Shown here one piece after another: positions 50,173-63,138 of a DNA stretch of 64,000 nt. Origin of the DNA: Xiphydria camelus (lineage: Eukaryota > Arthropoda > Insecta > Hymenoptera > Xiphydriidae); contig OY783197.1 in assembly GCA_963678675.1 (NCBI GenBank), positions 26,223,470 to 26,287,469 of the forward strand, given 5' to 3'. Within the stretch, counting starts at the first letter, position 1. The number at the start of each line of letters is the position of its first letter. The notes beneath the pieces were generated by a model. The model worked only from the letters and a program-made list of their open reading frames with translations, did no database searches and had not been told where the DNA came from. Both the position numbers and the translations under genes were made by a program.

Positions 50173-52887
50173 TGCGCGTATTTTTTTACGATATTAGGCT
50201 GTCAGATGCAGATTCAGATTTAAAGAAGCAACTATTCAAGCAAAGATCGTGTCATGGATAGATGAGTAATTAAATTGGAGTCTTCAAGTAGCGACAATTG
50301 GTTTTAATACGAGTTTGACTGGGCAAAGAACGTAGGAGCAAAGCCCTCGATCGCTATCGCGCTGACTCGAAAGCATCCGACGCTCTTTTCCCTCGTACCG
50401 CGAATCCTCTTCAAACATATTGCCGCCTAGATTCACGCGAAGTCGAAACCGCGTCTATACAGGGAGCTGTATGTAAAGTGCAACAAATCTCGTGCCAAAA
50501 TAACATCGAGCAGCGGTGGCATCTTGATATATGGCGTCTAGAATATCCGCGTTGGGCACGGTTTCAGAGTTTTTCTTTTCAGGCGCCTCTCGCGCGAATA
50601 GGAAATACGACTTGCTGCTGCCGCAAAATTCTCCGCCTTGAACTTCGAGTTGTGAACTAATTTTGACTGATTTCTATTTGTAAATGCAAAAATAATTGAC
50701 TAAATAATGTATTATTTTACTATACAATAATCGCATTTAACTGGAACGACAATAAATATTCCCTTTCTCATACATAGGAGTAAAAAATTATTGAATCATC
50801 TCGCAGTAGATATAATAATTAACAAATTATGGAATCCTCCAAATATTAAAAATTAGAGTAATTTCTCGACTTTTCGGAGTAAAAGCCGAGAAGTCGGCTT
50901 CAAAATGAGCCGATATCAATATCGTCGAAATCCGCGCGGACGTGCCGCTTCAGCCGCCGAGCTTCGATCCCGCGAGTCTTTAGCACGCGGTCACGCAGCG
51001 TGCGTAACTCAGCCGTGTGACATAAGAGCCGATTTGTATTTGCGTTTCCGCAAGCATTCCGCGTTGCGTAAATATACGTGGCGCAGGGACGTGACTGCGT
51101 GGTAAACAGACCGGCACGCGCTGCACGTGCACGGCACCATATATCCGCGCGCGTTCGCGATGCAGAATGTGTCTCCGACCCGCAGATGTAACTGCTTATA
51201 ATTAGCTGTCGCGCCGCGCGAGAGTACAGTGAGAATTGCGATTTTTCATTTTTTTTCGTCAATGGCGAGATGCTGACATTTTTTTATTAGAACATAAATT
51301 CAATAGCAGGCATAATCCTTGAGAGGAATTTTGAAAAATACTTACGATATATGCGAAATTCTGATTTATTCCACAAACACTATCTCGCCGTGAATAATAT
51401 ATTTCGCATTGAATTTTAGCCATTCGAAACTCGCTTGCGGGTTTGTTGAACGTGACGTAATCTTCTTTGCGTTCGAGGTGGCGGTCTCTCAAATATGGAT
51501 GCGTTAATTAGTCACCGAAATGAACAGCGTAAATCGTCGATCTCGTGTCGCGCTGCGTGGTATTACGCGACTGCTACCGGTCGTTCGAATCGTTATCTCG
51601 TTTATTCGGGAGAGAGGAGCTGTTTCGAGCGTACTTTATTTCGAGTCCCCGTAGCATAATTCCCACGGATGTTGATCGTGCGGGAATGCCAATCGAATGT
51701 AATTACGATAAAAGTTGATCAAACCGCCCGAACGATGTGTTAATTTATTAGAAACTTTCTACTCCGCCGAATTGAGACGACGACATGCTTTCGAGGATGT
51801 AACTTATTCCCCCGCCGACGCGCTGGTGAATACTTTTGGGTGATGGCGCCGTTAAAAAATTACCTCGTCGCTGCAGTTACTGCAGCGACAGCCGGAAATG
51901 CCGATTGGGAATATTTCTTTTCGGATTACAGACACGACAGACGCAGTCTGAATTATTTCTGTAATTAATTTCCTACGTTTTTTTTTATCTGGGAACAATT
52001 ATTTCAAACAACAGCATCCGAAAAAAAATCGTAGTTGATGTTTCGCCGTTTTCGTAATTAGAGGAGATAAATAAAAGCATGAAAATCGGTAAACGAGCAC
52101 AATCGCACATTTGTTTACGCCACGAGTCGAAACAACAATTAACCGAGCCGCGCGCGGCGCGCGCAACTCGCAACGTACGATCATCGAAGTGAGTGGCGCG
52201 TACATTTTCCAAGCGGGGAATTTCCAACCCCCCGTTAGGAATTTCACGGTAAAAGATAAATACGAGTGGAAGGCCCTATAGAGGAGGCTTACGCAAGGTG
52301 GTTATGCAGAGGAAAAGGGGAGCGGACGTAAGGAACGGCTCGGCGAGGGAGGCTACCAGCCAGCCCCTTATGAAGGGTAGGAAGCAATTATAACACTAAA
52401 TTAAGGGCGAGGAAAATTCGGTAATTAGAGGGATTCAAAAGGGATAAAATAGAACGATGGCGCTTTTTCCACCGCGGGGGTTCTTCGAGAGTCGCGACGG
52501 GGGTTGGGGGTCCGCCCCGGGAGTGGTTTAAGGGAAAACTTTTTACATGCGCGGGAAATTGTTCCCCCGTCGCAAGACGCGCGGATATACCTATAACGTT
52601 ACACCCGCGCTATTCGAAGCTCATTGCCCCCGCGCACTCGCTCATCTACTTATCGCTGAATTTCGAAGTACGTGGAAAAGATGTCTCTCTGATATCCCCC
52701 GTTGCATAGATATTCTGATGCTTCGCTCGACGCTGCATCCTTCTCTCGTCCACACGCGACTCCATCACACGGGAGAAAGAATGTATAAAATACTCGATAA
52801 ATGGAGTAGTTCGTGATATTTCATATACCTAGCGGAATTTGTCCTCGCGAGCGACATAGCACGGAGTACCGTTGTTCATTGTAAATG

Positions 52888-53057
52888 CACTCAAAAAAAT
52901 TTGGCCACAACTAGAAAATTATAGTAATTGCAGTGATAATGTTCTTCGCAATAGCAAGAATTCTTGCTACGCTAGAGCAATATTTTTCTAGTTGTCACCA
53001 AATAATGTCTGAGGCGGCCAGAAATATAGCTGGATTAGCTAAATATTTTATTCAGTG
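52888..53057. mobile_element. Short foldback MITE, family N
   Basis: Starts CACTCAAAAAAATTTGG and ends AAATATTTTATTCAGTG followed by TA. Inner arms ACTAGAAAATTATAG and CTATATTTCTGG-like segments, plus GCAAGAATTCTTGC, fold back. Confidence 0.55.
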
Positions 53058-53093
53058 TACTGCATCTTTCATTTCAAAATCTACAATTCATAT

Positions 53094-53154
53094 ACTTGTA
53101 GGTCTAAACTAATGTTTGAGCCTTCAAATTTAACACTAGCTTAGACCTACAAGT
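53094..53154. other. Compact hairpin, 23 bp stem
   Basis: ACTTGTAGGTCTAA pairs perfectly with TTAGACCTACAAGT. The stem extends to 23 positions with two mismatches around a 15-base loop. The size is like a small-RNA precursor, but it sits between two foldback MITEs and may be a relic of one. Confidence 0.4.
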
Positions 53155-53178
53155 GGCCGATTTGTCCGCATTCACCAA

Positions 53179-53373
53179 CACTGAGAAAAAAAAAAGATTA
53201 AAAATTATTCTGTTAGAAGGATAATCTGAGTACGAAAGGTAAAGTGGATCGAAAATTATTTTAAGGAAGGTTAAATTTTATACCCTGGAAGGATAATTTT
53301 TGATCTGTTTTACCTTTCGTACTCAGATTATCCTTCTAACAGAATAAATTTTAATCTTTTTTTTTTCTCAGTG
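53179..53373. mobile_element. Foldback MITE, family A, copy 3
   Basis: The cleanest family A copy, with long inverted arms and CACTGAGAAAAA termini. It lies only 25 bases after the hairpin at 53094-53154 and 122 bases after a different foldback element. Confidence 0.87.
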
Positions 53374-54327
53374 AAGTTGAGGATAAAACTGGTATTAAAA
53401 TTTCGACTCGGGACAACATGAAACGAAAGTTAACAAAAAGTGAGACATCAGATTGCCTACGGATGGCTTCAAAAGATGACTTTTTGGATTGCGTTGTCCG
53501 GGACGGAGCGCGACCGAACAAATTCACGCGTCGCGCGCGGTGTACGACGCCCTATAGATCTCGCGGCGAACAGCGCCCAGAAATGTCACGCTTACGCGCT
53601 GACGCGGCGATATCCGTCACTGTGCCGGCGCCACCACTCCCCGGACCACTCGCTCTGGATAACCCCCTAGGCGACCCCTCAAATATATCTCCGTTTGGAT
53701 TACATTGGACTACCAATAGGGTCAACACGAATACACTATCGCGCGGTGTGAGAGGAAGAGAGGAGAGAGAGAGAGAGAGAGAGAGGACGAGGGTGAAGCG
53801 GAGGTGGGCGCGTGCGGGCATTGCCATCCGTCAGACCGGGTAAACCGAAAGCATAAATTTAATAGGTTTCACCCCGTTCTTCGGGCTTTATGGTGCCACC
53901 GAATTTCCCATTAAATAAACAAGCGCCATGTTCATTACGCACCGGCTTCGATCGCACTGTATACGGCGTTCGTATACGTGAAGATCCGCGCGTGTGTTTC
54001 GCCATTGGGTAGAGTATTTATGTACTAGATGCGCTCGCTTGAGCTTCGTTTCGATCGGTAGGTCGTGAATTTATGATTTAGAAGGAGGAAGGGTTGATGC
54101 GGATGATAGGTATGTGGAGGGAAAGTGAGCTTTGTTGATGGGATGGGACAGGGTGACGGAGACGTGACGTCTTGATTTTCTTTGTGAGAATTCAACGAGG
54201 GGATTGCTGTTGCTCGTATTTGTTCGATTCTATTCTGAAGCACTTTAAAGTACTAAGCAATTAGGCATTTATTGTTTTCAAATACGACTTACAGTTTCGC
54301 GTAATCCAGAATATAACGAATAGGATG

Positions 54328-54520
54328 AGAAGAGTTAGACGTAAACGTCTCAGTTTTCGTTTAACTTTGAACGCGATTATCTCGAAACGTATTGGAGATA
54401 TGTGAAAAATAGAAAGAAGCTTTTTTATAGCAAAAATATAGATAAATCTTTTTCGTCCGAACTTTTTTCCTCTATGTCTAATCGTCTTCGAGATAATCGA
54501 TTTTGAACTCGCTCTTCAGA
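54328..54520 (+). repeat. Dispersed repeat J, copy 3
   Basis: Carries CAGTTTTCGTTTAACTTTGA, GCGATTATCTCGAAACG, GGAGATATGTGAAAAATA and a closing TTCGAGATAATCGATTTTGA, in the same order as copy 2. Confidence 0.55.
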
Positions 54521-55932
54521 TACAGAAACGTCTGTTCCACTTTTTCCCTCGTACAATGGAGAAGGAAAAAGGGACTTTTTAAGAAATAGTTATCGGAAAA
54601 GCAATTTGCAATAGGAGGTATACTTCGCAGTCGCGTCGTACAACTGCACGGGCCATGCTCGTCCCCGTCGTCCTTACATCCGCAAAAGAAAACGAGTCGA
54701 TCGCACTCTTCCCCCACTCCGCGCGATATCCAACTTTATCGGAAATGCACCTATCACGCGCGTGCGAACGTGCGCGCGAAGCACTGTAACTCCTGCTTGC
54801 TGATAATTAGCGCATCCATCAGCCACCAGCAAGCCGCCAGCTAATACCGATCGTACGTTATCGTTATCACTGGCTCCCCATTTTGTCCCCCACCCCTCCC
54901 TCCCGTCCTCCGTCTATTTGTACGCCGTGCGTATACGCGACTACTCTCTCGCCGTACCGCACCCTCCACGTTCTCCATCCGCGTATCGGCAGGCAACGCA
55001 TGAGCTGTCGATACGGCCAATAATCTAATAACCAGTCACCACCAACGCGTCGTAAGTCAGCGTAAGTCATTGGTCTGTGGATTTTCCGGGTATCCCGCGG
55101 TCACCTCGCCGGGGTTGCTCCGCTTTCTTGACTTCGTCTCATGGTCAAGGCGAAGTCGTGATTACTCTAGTGAAATTGAACCGATGAACGGTTGTGCGCA
55201 GGTCCGTTGTAAAAATGTTTGCGCTGCATCTTTCATTTCAAAGAGTTTTAATACGAGGGTCGTTTCGTTTCCGTTTCTGCAACGGAAACGAATATCCGAC
55301 GTAGAACAGCTGCGTTTTCATATTTCGGTTTTCATTCCGAGATAGGAAGCGAGTCGAGCTCGAGAAACTTGAACACGTGTTTGCAGGATTTCATTTTCTC
55401 ACGCATTCAGTATCTCCGCTCTTGGATTCCTGTTTCCTTCCCTAATTCTCTTCCCACGATATCTCTCATTAAATTTTGCAATATTACGAAATGCATGCTT
55501 TTCGAATTATCGCTACCGGAATATCGGATAAAATCGACACATCGGTTTTGCGTTGGTTGCCCATCTTCCCGCGCACACGGGAGACCCTCGAAATTGCCAG
55601 AACCCAAGGAAGGGCGGTGTCCCGCGGTTGTTTCGTCGATACGCCGCTAAGCGGTTTTCGATTGATCGAACGTGTCCGCATATGCTCGCAAACCCGTCGC
55701 GACTCGATATCCGCTTTTTGGAGGACATAGGATTCGCATTACAGGCAAAGGAATTACGCGTCGTAATTTCCATGGGAACCGATCTGAGGGCGTAGCTTCC
55801 GTCCCTGCAAAAACAATCGACCAAGAGTCGAGTATTCGTAATCGATATAGTTTTGCTAATAACATGTATCTAGAGACAATTTTAATACACAAATTATTCA
55901 GCTACCCACTCGATCGACCTTAAGATCTCAAG

Positions 55933-56183
55933 AGATCAATTGAATCGCTTATATGAGAAACCCTATATGTGTCCAAAAAACACGTTTTGAGAAAATCAAA
56001 GAAAACAGTTTTTTGGCTTGGTACTGAAAGATTGAATGTTCACTGTGCCGAGATGAAGGCTGACTCTTATTGAGTTTCTAAAGCAAACGACGGGAAATAG
56101 TTTCTAAAGCACGATTTTTAACAAAATGTCAAAATCACGATTTGGACATATTGGGTTTCTCAATTAAGCGATTCAATTGATCT
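55933..56183. mobile_element. Foldback element, family L, with long inverted ends
   Basis: The left end AGATCAATTGAATCGCTTA then GAGAAACCC is repeated inverted at the right (GGGTTTCTC then TTAAGCGATTCAATTGATCT), giving imperfect arms of about 40 bases. The termini differ from the CACTGAG families. Confidence 0.7.
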
Positions 56184-57529
56184 CCTTCCGGTCATCGCTC
56201 CATATTTCATTTAAATCAACGGAACAAGCGAATGTGCGCTGCGCCGTTCGCCCCTCTCCGTTATACCTCCCCTCCCAAAGAATAATCCGTCGGACGTTAA
56301 TCTTCCGGCGAGAAGCTGGTAACCCCGGGCTTTAGCCGCGACCGCGTCGAAATCTACGGCGTTACGTACCGCGCCACACATTATCGGCGCTCGTAGGTAT
56401 TTGAGCACGCCGCGGCGCTGATATAGAACTGCTAAACAGGTCGCAGATCAGGTTAGTTAGTTCGAGCGGAGCGCGCCCTCTCTCGCTCCATCGCCGAACC
56501 AATTCCCAGCGGTGTTCTGGATCACTTGGCCGCGGAGCCCGCGGCCGTGAGAATCGCGCTTGAATACACTGCAGCGGCGCGCTATCGCGATGCACAACGC
56601 GCCGCGCAACAAACTCGGTCGTACCGGGGAATACGGGGAATTTCATCGGCCAAATTGCGCGAATATCCGCGCGCGAGATCGCCTCGGCTGCGTTTTTATT
56701 CGGCGCGCGGTCGTTACGCGGTTGCAGTTGATTTCTGTGGCGCGCCCCCCCGGAGTGGGGGATCGAAGAATAGGGATCCGCGCGCGCGCGACTCGCCTCA
56801 TTGGCCACGTCGATGCGCTTGTGCGAACGTTGCGGAACGACTAAACGGCTGCTCTTCGAGAAGGAAATAAAAATCCGAGCCGCGCGCTGCACCTTCTTCC
56901 GCCACCTGACCAGTGACACTACCGCGAGGAGGACTGCAGCGCACACGCGAAGGGGCGGTTGGAAATCAACGATGGCGATAAAATTGCATTCTTCTGCCTC
57001 GCGCGCGCCGATAAATTTATCGTCGCGTCGCGCGCGGCCGACGAATTGTACGCGCTAAGAAACTGGTCGCGCGGATTCGCGCGGCAGAGGGGAATTGAAA
57101 AATAGTTTCGGACGCATCGGACCTATTTGCATATATCGGACGAGAGAAACCACGCCGTCCCCGAGGAGAGATTTATATTTTTGAACGGTAATCAACGCCT
57201 CGCGATGTAGTCGATGTTATTATTCGCTCGTTTTATTTTTAATTTCGCGCGGAATTAATCGAGCGTCGCCGTCGCGAACTTCGCGCGACTCGACGGTGGC
57301 GCCGTCTGTCGGGTGCAGCGAGTAGCGAACATCGCAGACGCGCGTGTGACGCGGTTGAGCCTCTCTCGGGAGTGCAGCGATTGGTAACACGGTGCGAGAA
57401 GATTAAACGTTCCGCATCGATGTACTATATTACATGTTACAGTCGTATTGTAACTCGAGCGAGCCTATCCCTGACTTAATCTAACCGAAAAATAAAATGT
57501 ACCATAAGCTTTCCCCGTATACCTATCCA

Positions 57530-57785
57530 TACTGAGAAAAATAATTTGGTTAAAATGATAAAACGCGTCTAGTTAAACGTGTTTAGTTATTCTAACCAAA
57601 ATACTGGCCTGCTGAACCAAATATCAAGTTATTCTAACCTAATGTCAAGGTATTCCAACCAAACATTTAGTTATTCTAATTCAAAAATATCTAACCAAGC
57701 AAATGGAGGATCCATATTTCACCAAATCGTTTGGTCATCGTATTCAGAATTTTCGTTAGATCAACCAAGCTGTTTTTCTCAATGC
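57530..57785. mobile_element. Family C MITE with internal short repeats
   Basis: Starts ACTGAGAAAAATAATTTGG and ends near TTTTTCTCAATG. The left half holds several imperfect copies of a short unit resembling TTATTCTAACCAAA. This produces a fake repetitive Asn/Ser/Tyr reading frame that runs into the flanking DNA to 58229. Confidence 0.75.
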
Positions 57786-58916
57786 ATCGTTATTCACTCC
57801 GACTACGTAACCATTTATTTTCATCACGGTCCATTTTTCACATTTGGCAAAATTTCGTACACAGTCTTTCTCGAAGAAGATAGATTAGGGGACTACAACG
57901 CATTTCGATTAAGCAAATGCAAACTTAATCAGATTTCCGTACCGAACGAAAGAGATATAAAGGGAGGAGAGACATCGAATGAAAAATACCCCATCGAATG
58001 CACCCGATTCGATCAATTTCCTAAACATCCGTATACATCCCTCCGCGCGGATTCCCAAGCAACAAAATTCTCGAGCAGCTGCGGAGGAGCCGCGGCGATG
58101 GTCGCCCCGTCACCCAGTCGTCGAAAGGGTATTTTTCTAAGGGAGTCGACGCGCGCACCGGAACCCGACGGTGGCAGGACCGCGATGCCTTCGGGGGTGA
58201 TCGATAAATATTGGCTCTCTCGGGGGTGAAATTGGGGTGGCGTGGGAGAGAGAGAGGCGGAGGACAGTCGCGCTGCGGTTGCCGCCCCCTTTCCTATGGC
58301 ATACGACGTATGGCACGATATAACCACTCGGCTATACGCAACGCGCCGCGGAGAAACGCTCTCGGACTGTAATTCTCCGGGACTTTCTGATCGATACTAA
58401 CTTTAGGCCGATCTAAAAGGGGAGGGAAGTAGGATTTATGGGCCGGGAGGCCAACTGCTACCGTAAAAATCGGGGCAAACGACGGCTCGACGTTTCCCAT
58501 CTCCGCGATCTGGGGCCCCGAGGTTCGAGAGCCGCGGCAGCGCGGAGCAGGTTCTTTGACGCGGGGGCTGGGGGGTAAAAATTTAAGGGGGAAGGGGGCG
58601 GAAGGCTCCTAGGAAAGGGGAGATCGCGCTGTGATTGGTAGGTCGGTGGATGCGGCGGGACGGCTGATCGCTTCATTTGTGGGGGTGTTTCCGATCTCAC
58701 GGGGGGGTTTCTCCTGATCGGCTGGTGTGCGCGCGACCTTTTTTTACAAGGAGACTAAATATTTCGGGAAAGATAGCGATGCGTCGGGGCGCGTTTTGAG
58801 AAAGAAAGAAATTACTAGTCGGAATTATTATTTATTTTCTACTTAGGTAATTCGTTTGACGAAAAAAAAACATTTCTGACGAATTTTTCTAGACTTTTCC
58901 TCCTCGCTGAGAACGA

Positions 58917-58926
58917 AGCGCCCCCT
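58917..58926 (-). promoter_or_regulatory. CTCF-like motif in Ubx intron 1
   Basis: The minus strand reads AGGGGGCGCT, the same ten-base core as the promoter-side site, in opposite orientation. Confidence 0.35.
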
Positions 58927-60946
58927 CTTCTATTACCTCTCTCTTGCGACTGTCCACCAATGTTCGAAATTTCTTCGATAATCACGCATTCGCACGAAAG
59001 GGGACGCGCGGCACGAGCTTCGTACCCTCCCTCGCTCGGCCCTCAGGAACGCGCGTCCCTCTCGCCGTTTCTTCGAGTTATTCAAACCGCGAGGCGGGTT
59101 AGGTGCCCGGCGCCTTCATCTCGCCGAGAGAAATATGCGACGCGGAGCACGACGCTCTCTTCCCCGGACTTAAGAAGGGCGTAGACCTGAAAATTCCAAA
59201 GCGAATAGCATTTAATTGTCCCATCCCCCCCCCCCGCTCTTCGCTCCTTCGCCTTCATCCCCCGCGTGTCCCGCCTCCGCCGCTCTTTCTCTATTCCGCA
59301 AATAGAAGCCCGCTCGCGGGGGCAAAGTGGATTCGGTGCGGATTCAGCGGGAATTCAGATGAGTTAAGCTACCCGAACGGGAGAGAGAGGAAGCGCGCGC
59401 GATGTTTCTCGAGGCGTGAAATGGTCGCGTTAACCACTTGCCACGTATAGAGGGAGAAAGGGAGAGGGGGAGAGAGACAGCGCGCGCGCGGCGAGGGTGC
59501 AGACATTTTCCACGACCCTCGCCCTGCGAATACGCGAAACATTCGAGAGCTCGCCTCCGTTCCTTCGGACGATTCGGAGGGTAATATCGCTCCCGCGGAT
59601 CTCGCTCGCCCTGCGAGAGATCTCGGAGAGGTAAGATAAAAGTTATGTGCTCCGCTATGCGCGAGGGAGTCGTAGATCAGCCGGTGGACGTCTGCGGGGA
59701 CGTAGGAACGAACCACCCCTCCGCCGCCGCCGCCTCCGCCGCCCGCCCTCCCTCGCCCACACACCCTCCGAAACCATCCCTTCTGTATTCCTATCTCGCT
59801 ATCTCGGAGCCCCAGTCGGCGTCGCCTGCACCCGCGCGCGCTTGTCTCTCTCTCTCTCTCTCTTTCGCTCGGGTGTAATATATCTCGCGATATATCATCA
59901 CAACCCACCTATATAAAATGCCAAAACAGGCGCAGAAGGCGCTAGCCTTCCCTCCTATGGTCGCGGGTACGGCTGTACGCGTAGGTATAGGTATCGCGCT
60001 GGGCGTGGCAGACAAAGCGAATCGCTCTTCGCTCGCGTTCGTTTTGGTCTCTGCCACGTGTTTGCGGGGTGCGTGATGTCGAGAGCTGAGCTCCTCGCGG
60101 GTGGAGGTGGACGGCGATGATATTTTTGGAGCGAGAGGGAGGAGTTGGCCGGTTTTGTCCTTTGGGAAAATATATCCGGGATGTTTTTATGTAAAATTGA
60201 ATTTTTTTTAGTTAAATTCGATGGAGAGATGTAAAAGTTTCCTGTGTTTTATAGTGCGATTTTACAGAAATCGATGATCCACGTGAAACGCTTTTCAGAA
60301 TTTTAAGCGAGGATTAAGTGATGTTGGTGAGACAAGTATGAGATAAATATTTTGAACAGTGTACTTACGCGGATTTTTGACGAAAAATGACGCAAATCGG
60401 TTTGTGTTTTTGGAGTTTAGTTCGGGGTCTTCGAGAGACGGCAGAAATGAACTGGATTCGAGACGAAAGTTTAATTTTTGCATCTTTTCAAACATCCGAG
60501 CGATATTTAGTAGCTAAAATGTTGGATGTAACGAGTTGTTGTATTTTTTTCTCATTTTCTGGAATTCGCGTCTTTACGCTTACGAACTAATAAATTTGCT
60601 ACCGTTTTGAGAGATCGAGTCCGCGCCTCCAGGCGATCGATGACCTCTTCACAAAACTGCGCGCTGACGCGATCGCGTAAATATTTGACGCCCGAATTTC
60701 GCACGGGGAGAAAAATCCCTTCCGGATGTTAACTCGGGAATATACAAGAGGGATTGTGTTTTACGACGGATACGCGCATCTCGGGGCACACCCACCTACC
60801 TACGTGTGCATCCACCTACCCATCCGCAACGTCCGTGAGAAGGAAGTTAAGAAGCGTCGCTATTTTCGGTCTTCGCCTAAATTACCGGAGTTTCCTTCTC
60901 CGTCTACCACCCACTCCTTTCGTCTTCAACGCTCGTCCTCCCGCGT

Positions 60947-60974
<28 letters not shown>
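60947..60974. repeat. (CT)n microsatellite
   Basis: A pure CT run in intron 1. Similar shorter CT or GA runs occur at about 33003-33020, 46090-46103, 53763-53783 and 59846-59863. Confidence 0.88.
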
Positions 60975-60978
<4 letters not shown>

Positions 60979-63138
60979 ATTCTTCCTCTCCTCCACATTT
61001 GCATATAGATACGAAGACCAGTGAGCTAGCAGAAAATGCCCCCTTTTTATAGGCGCACTTATTCAGCGTGAATAAAATATGCTCCTATAAAATTATTACG
61101 CGGTTTACATTTCATTGGAAACCCGCGGACCGCCGTTTTAATGTGTTATTTTATAGGGGTGGCGGCGAGAATTGGAGCTCCTCATTTAGGCGCGTCGGCT
61201 AATTCGGCACGTCCTTAAAATTGGAATTGGAAATGACTTTATGGTGTTTGGTTCGAATGTCGCTTTCGAATTTGTTCTTTCGGTTCGTGTTTCCGTTTCC
61301 ATTTTTTTTCTCCTTACATAAATGTACTAAAGAAGTATTAAAGAAGATAAGTTTATAAGTAATTTACAATTTTCAGTATCGATAAAATGTTATTCGGTCG
61401 AATGGTTTTTCGTTATTTTCATTTTACTGCCGAAAGGAAGATTAAAACTTGTTATTTATAAAGATAAATTCAGTAAGATTGCGTAGAATTTGAATTTAAA
61501 ATTATTTTCATTTTTTAATTCCAAATTGACTTTTCATATTTATAACCAGTTGCCATATTCCGACAGAGAAAACTGATTTTCGTTAATTATTGTCCATTCA
61601 GACAAATTACGCGTCTTTCCTTCCAACATAATAATTCAACCGGATCCCGCGAAAGCGAATGGAGTTTTCCACAATTTTTAGCCGCCCCTTTTCTTCTCAA
61701 TGAATTGGAAGCGTTAAGGGAGAGGGTTATAAATAATCCCCTGGATGTATTACAATCGTATACGTCCTCGTAAACATCCCCCGGCGTTATCAGTTCGTCG
61801 GACGCCGGGACGCCGGATATTGTTGCATCCTCCGTTTTGCTCTCTCCGCGCGGAGAGGGACGGAGCTACGCGGGGAGAAGTTCGAAACAGTCGCGGAGGG
61901 AGAAAGAGAGATAGAGGGAGGCAGTTGGCTCTGCGATAGACGCGATTCTATATAATTTAAATACGAAAATTTGAGTACACTTGCGCATCCGCAGTCAGGG
62001 GAAGGTTCTACGGCGCGAGTAGAGGGTCACACTCCCGCGACGACGTATAGTTCTAAAATATGCAGTCGCGCAAAATCTAATCGCCCTCCCCTCCTCTTCT
62101 GGGACTCGTCTAAGTCGCGTCCGTTGACGCGAATATAAATAAGGAAACATGTTGCTCGAAAAAGAAGTAGGCGAATTTTTCAATTTCATCTTCGTCAACG
62201 ATCCGAACGCGTCCGTAAATTCGAGCGCGCTTTACCGAGAAGAGGACGGTGTCGTAAAGGATTTATTACCCACGGTTCCCGTCGCGCGTATACCTTTTTG
62301 CAATCAGACCGAAATTCGCGCGCGCGCGCGTGCTCGGCACGGGGATACACAAAAGGCATCGACTTTTACTTTTTTTCACCCGGAGCACGGGTGGGCCGAT
62401 CTTCATTTCTGAATTTTCGGTATACTTTCTTTTTTAGTGCACCTTTCCGCCGTGGCGACGGTTGTACGGCGGGGTATCCACCTCACTAGGGCCGTAAAAA
62501 GCTGAGGGGAAGTTTTCTCGGTGAAAGTTGCCATGACTTATTGCGACGAATGGACTTTGTTATTTTACGATGGAAAAAAAAACGTCCCGCGCGACGTTTC
62601 GGCGCGGAGAAAGTTTCGGGGTCCGGCCGGGGATGGCTTCCAGGTTAAATCGCTTTATTGCAGCTTTCGTGCGTTTTCTAAAAAAAGGAGGGAAATCAAG
62701 CGACCTGGTCGAGTTTTTCAGGACTCGGGGAAAATATCTTTTCCTCCAAAATATTCGACGAGTATCGACTCTGAATTTGCTATTTAATACGCGGAAAGAC
62801 TGATACCAATTAGTTTTACCGTATTTGCAGTAAAAAAGGCACATGTAAGGGTTTTCGACTGTTCCTACTGTGCTCAGTCTTTCCCCGTGTAATAAAAACT
62901 CTTGAAAAATGTCAAGAAATGTCTGCAATACAAATTCTAACATGTAATATTCTTTTATTAGCACTTAGTCATTTTTAGCATAAAGATTATTTCTATATAG
63001 ATTTATATGCTGCTCATCCCTAAATACAAGTAGAATAATAAAAATCAACGAAATCGAAATAAAATCAAGTGTTTCTTCTCACATATAAAAATGCAAGAGT
63101 TGCGACTGCAAAACAGTCAGCACGAAAATTGCAGTGAA

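Larger units (their letters stand above)
45241..52887. other. Ubx intron 1, mixed MITEs and unique DNA
   Basis: Apart from the listed elements (45584, 46233, 47273, 48528, 49874), no coding region is recognised. The block at about 52240-52460 is non-repetitive with several ATTA/TAAT cores. Confidence 0.5.
57786..63138. other. Ubx intron 1, GC-rich distal part, no exon recognised
   Basis: Frames at 58000-60060 overlap on both strands and are low-complexity or compositional. Contains the CTCF-like site at 58917 and CT runs at 59846 and 60947. No homeobox sequence. Confidence 0.55.

Noticed and set aside
57579..58229. 216-codon + frame with Asn/Ser/Tyr repeats
   Set aside because: It begins inside the short repeats of a family C MITE and runs into unrelated flanking DNA.
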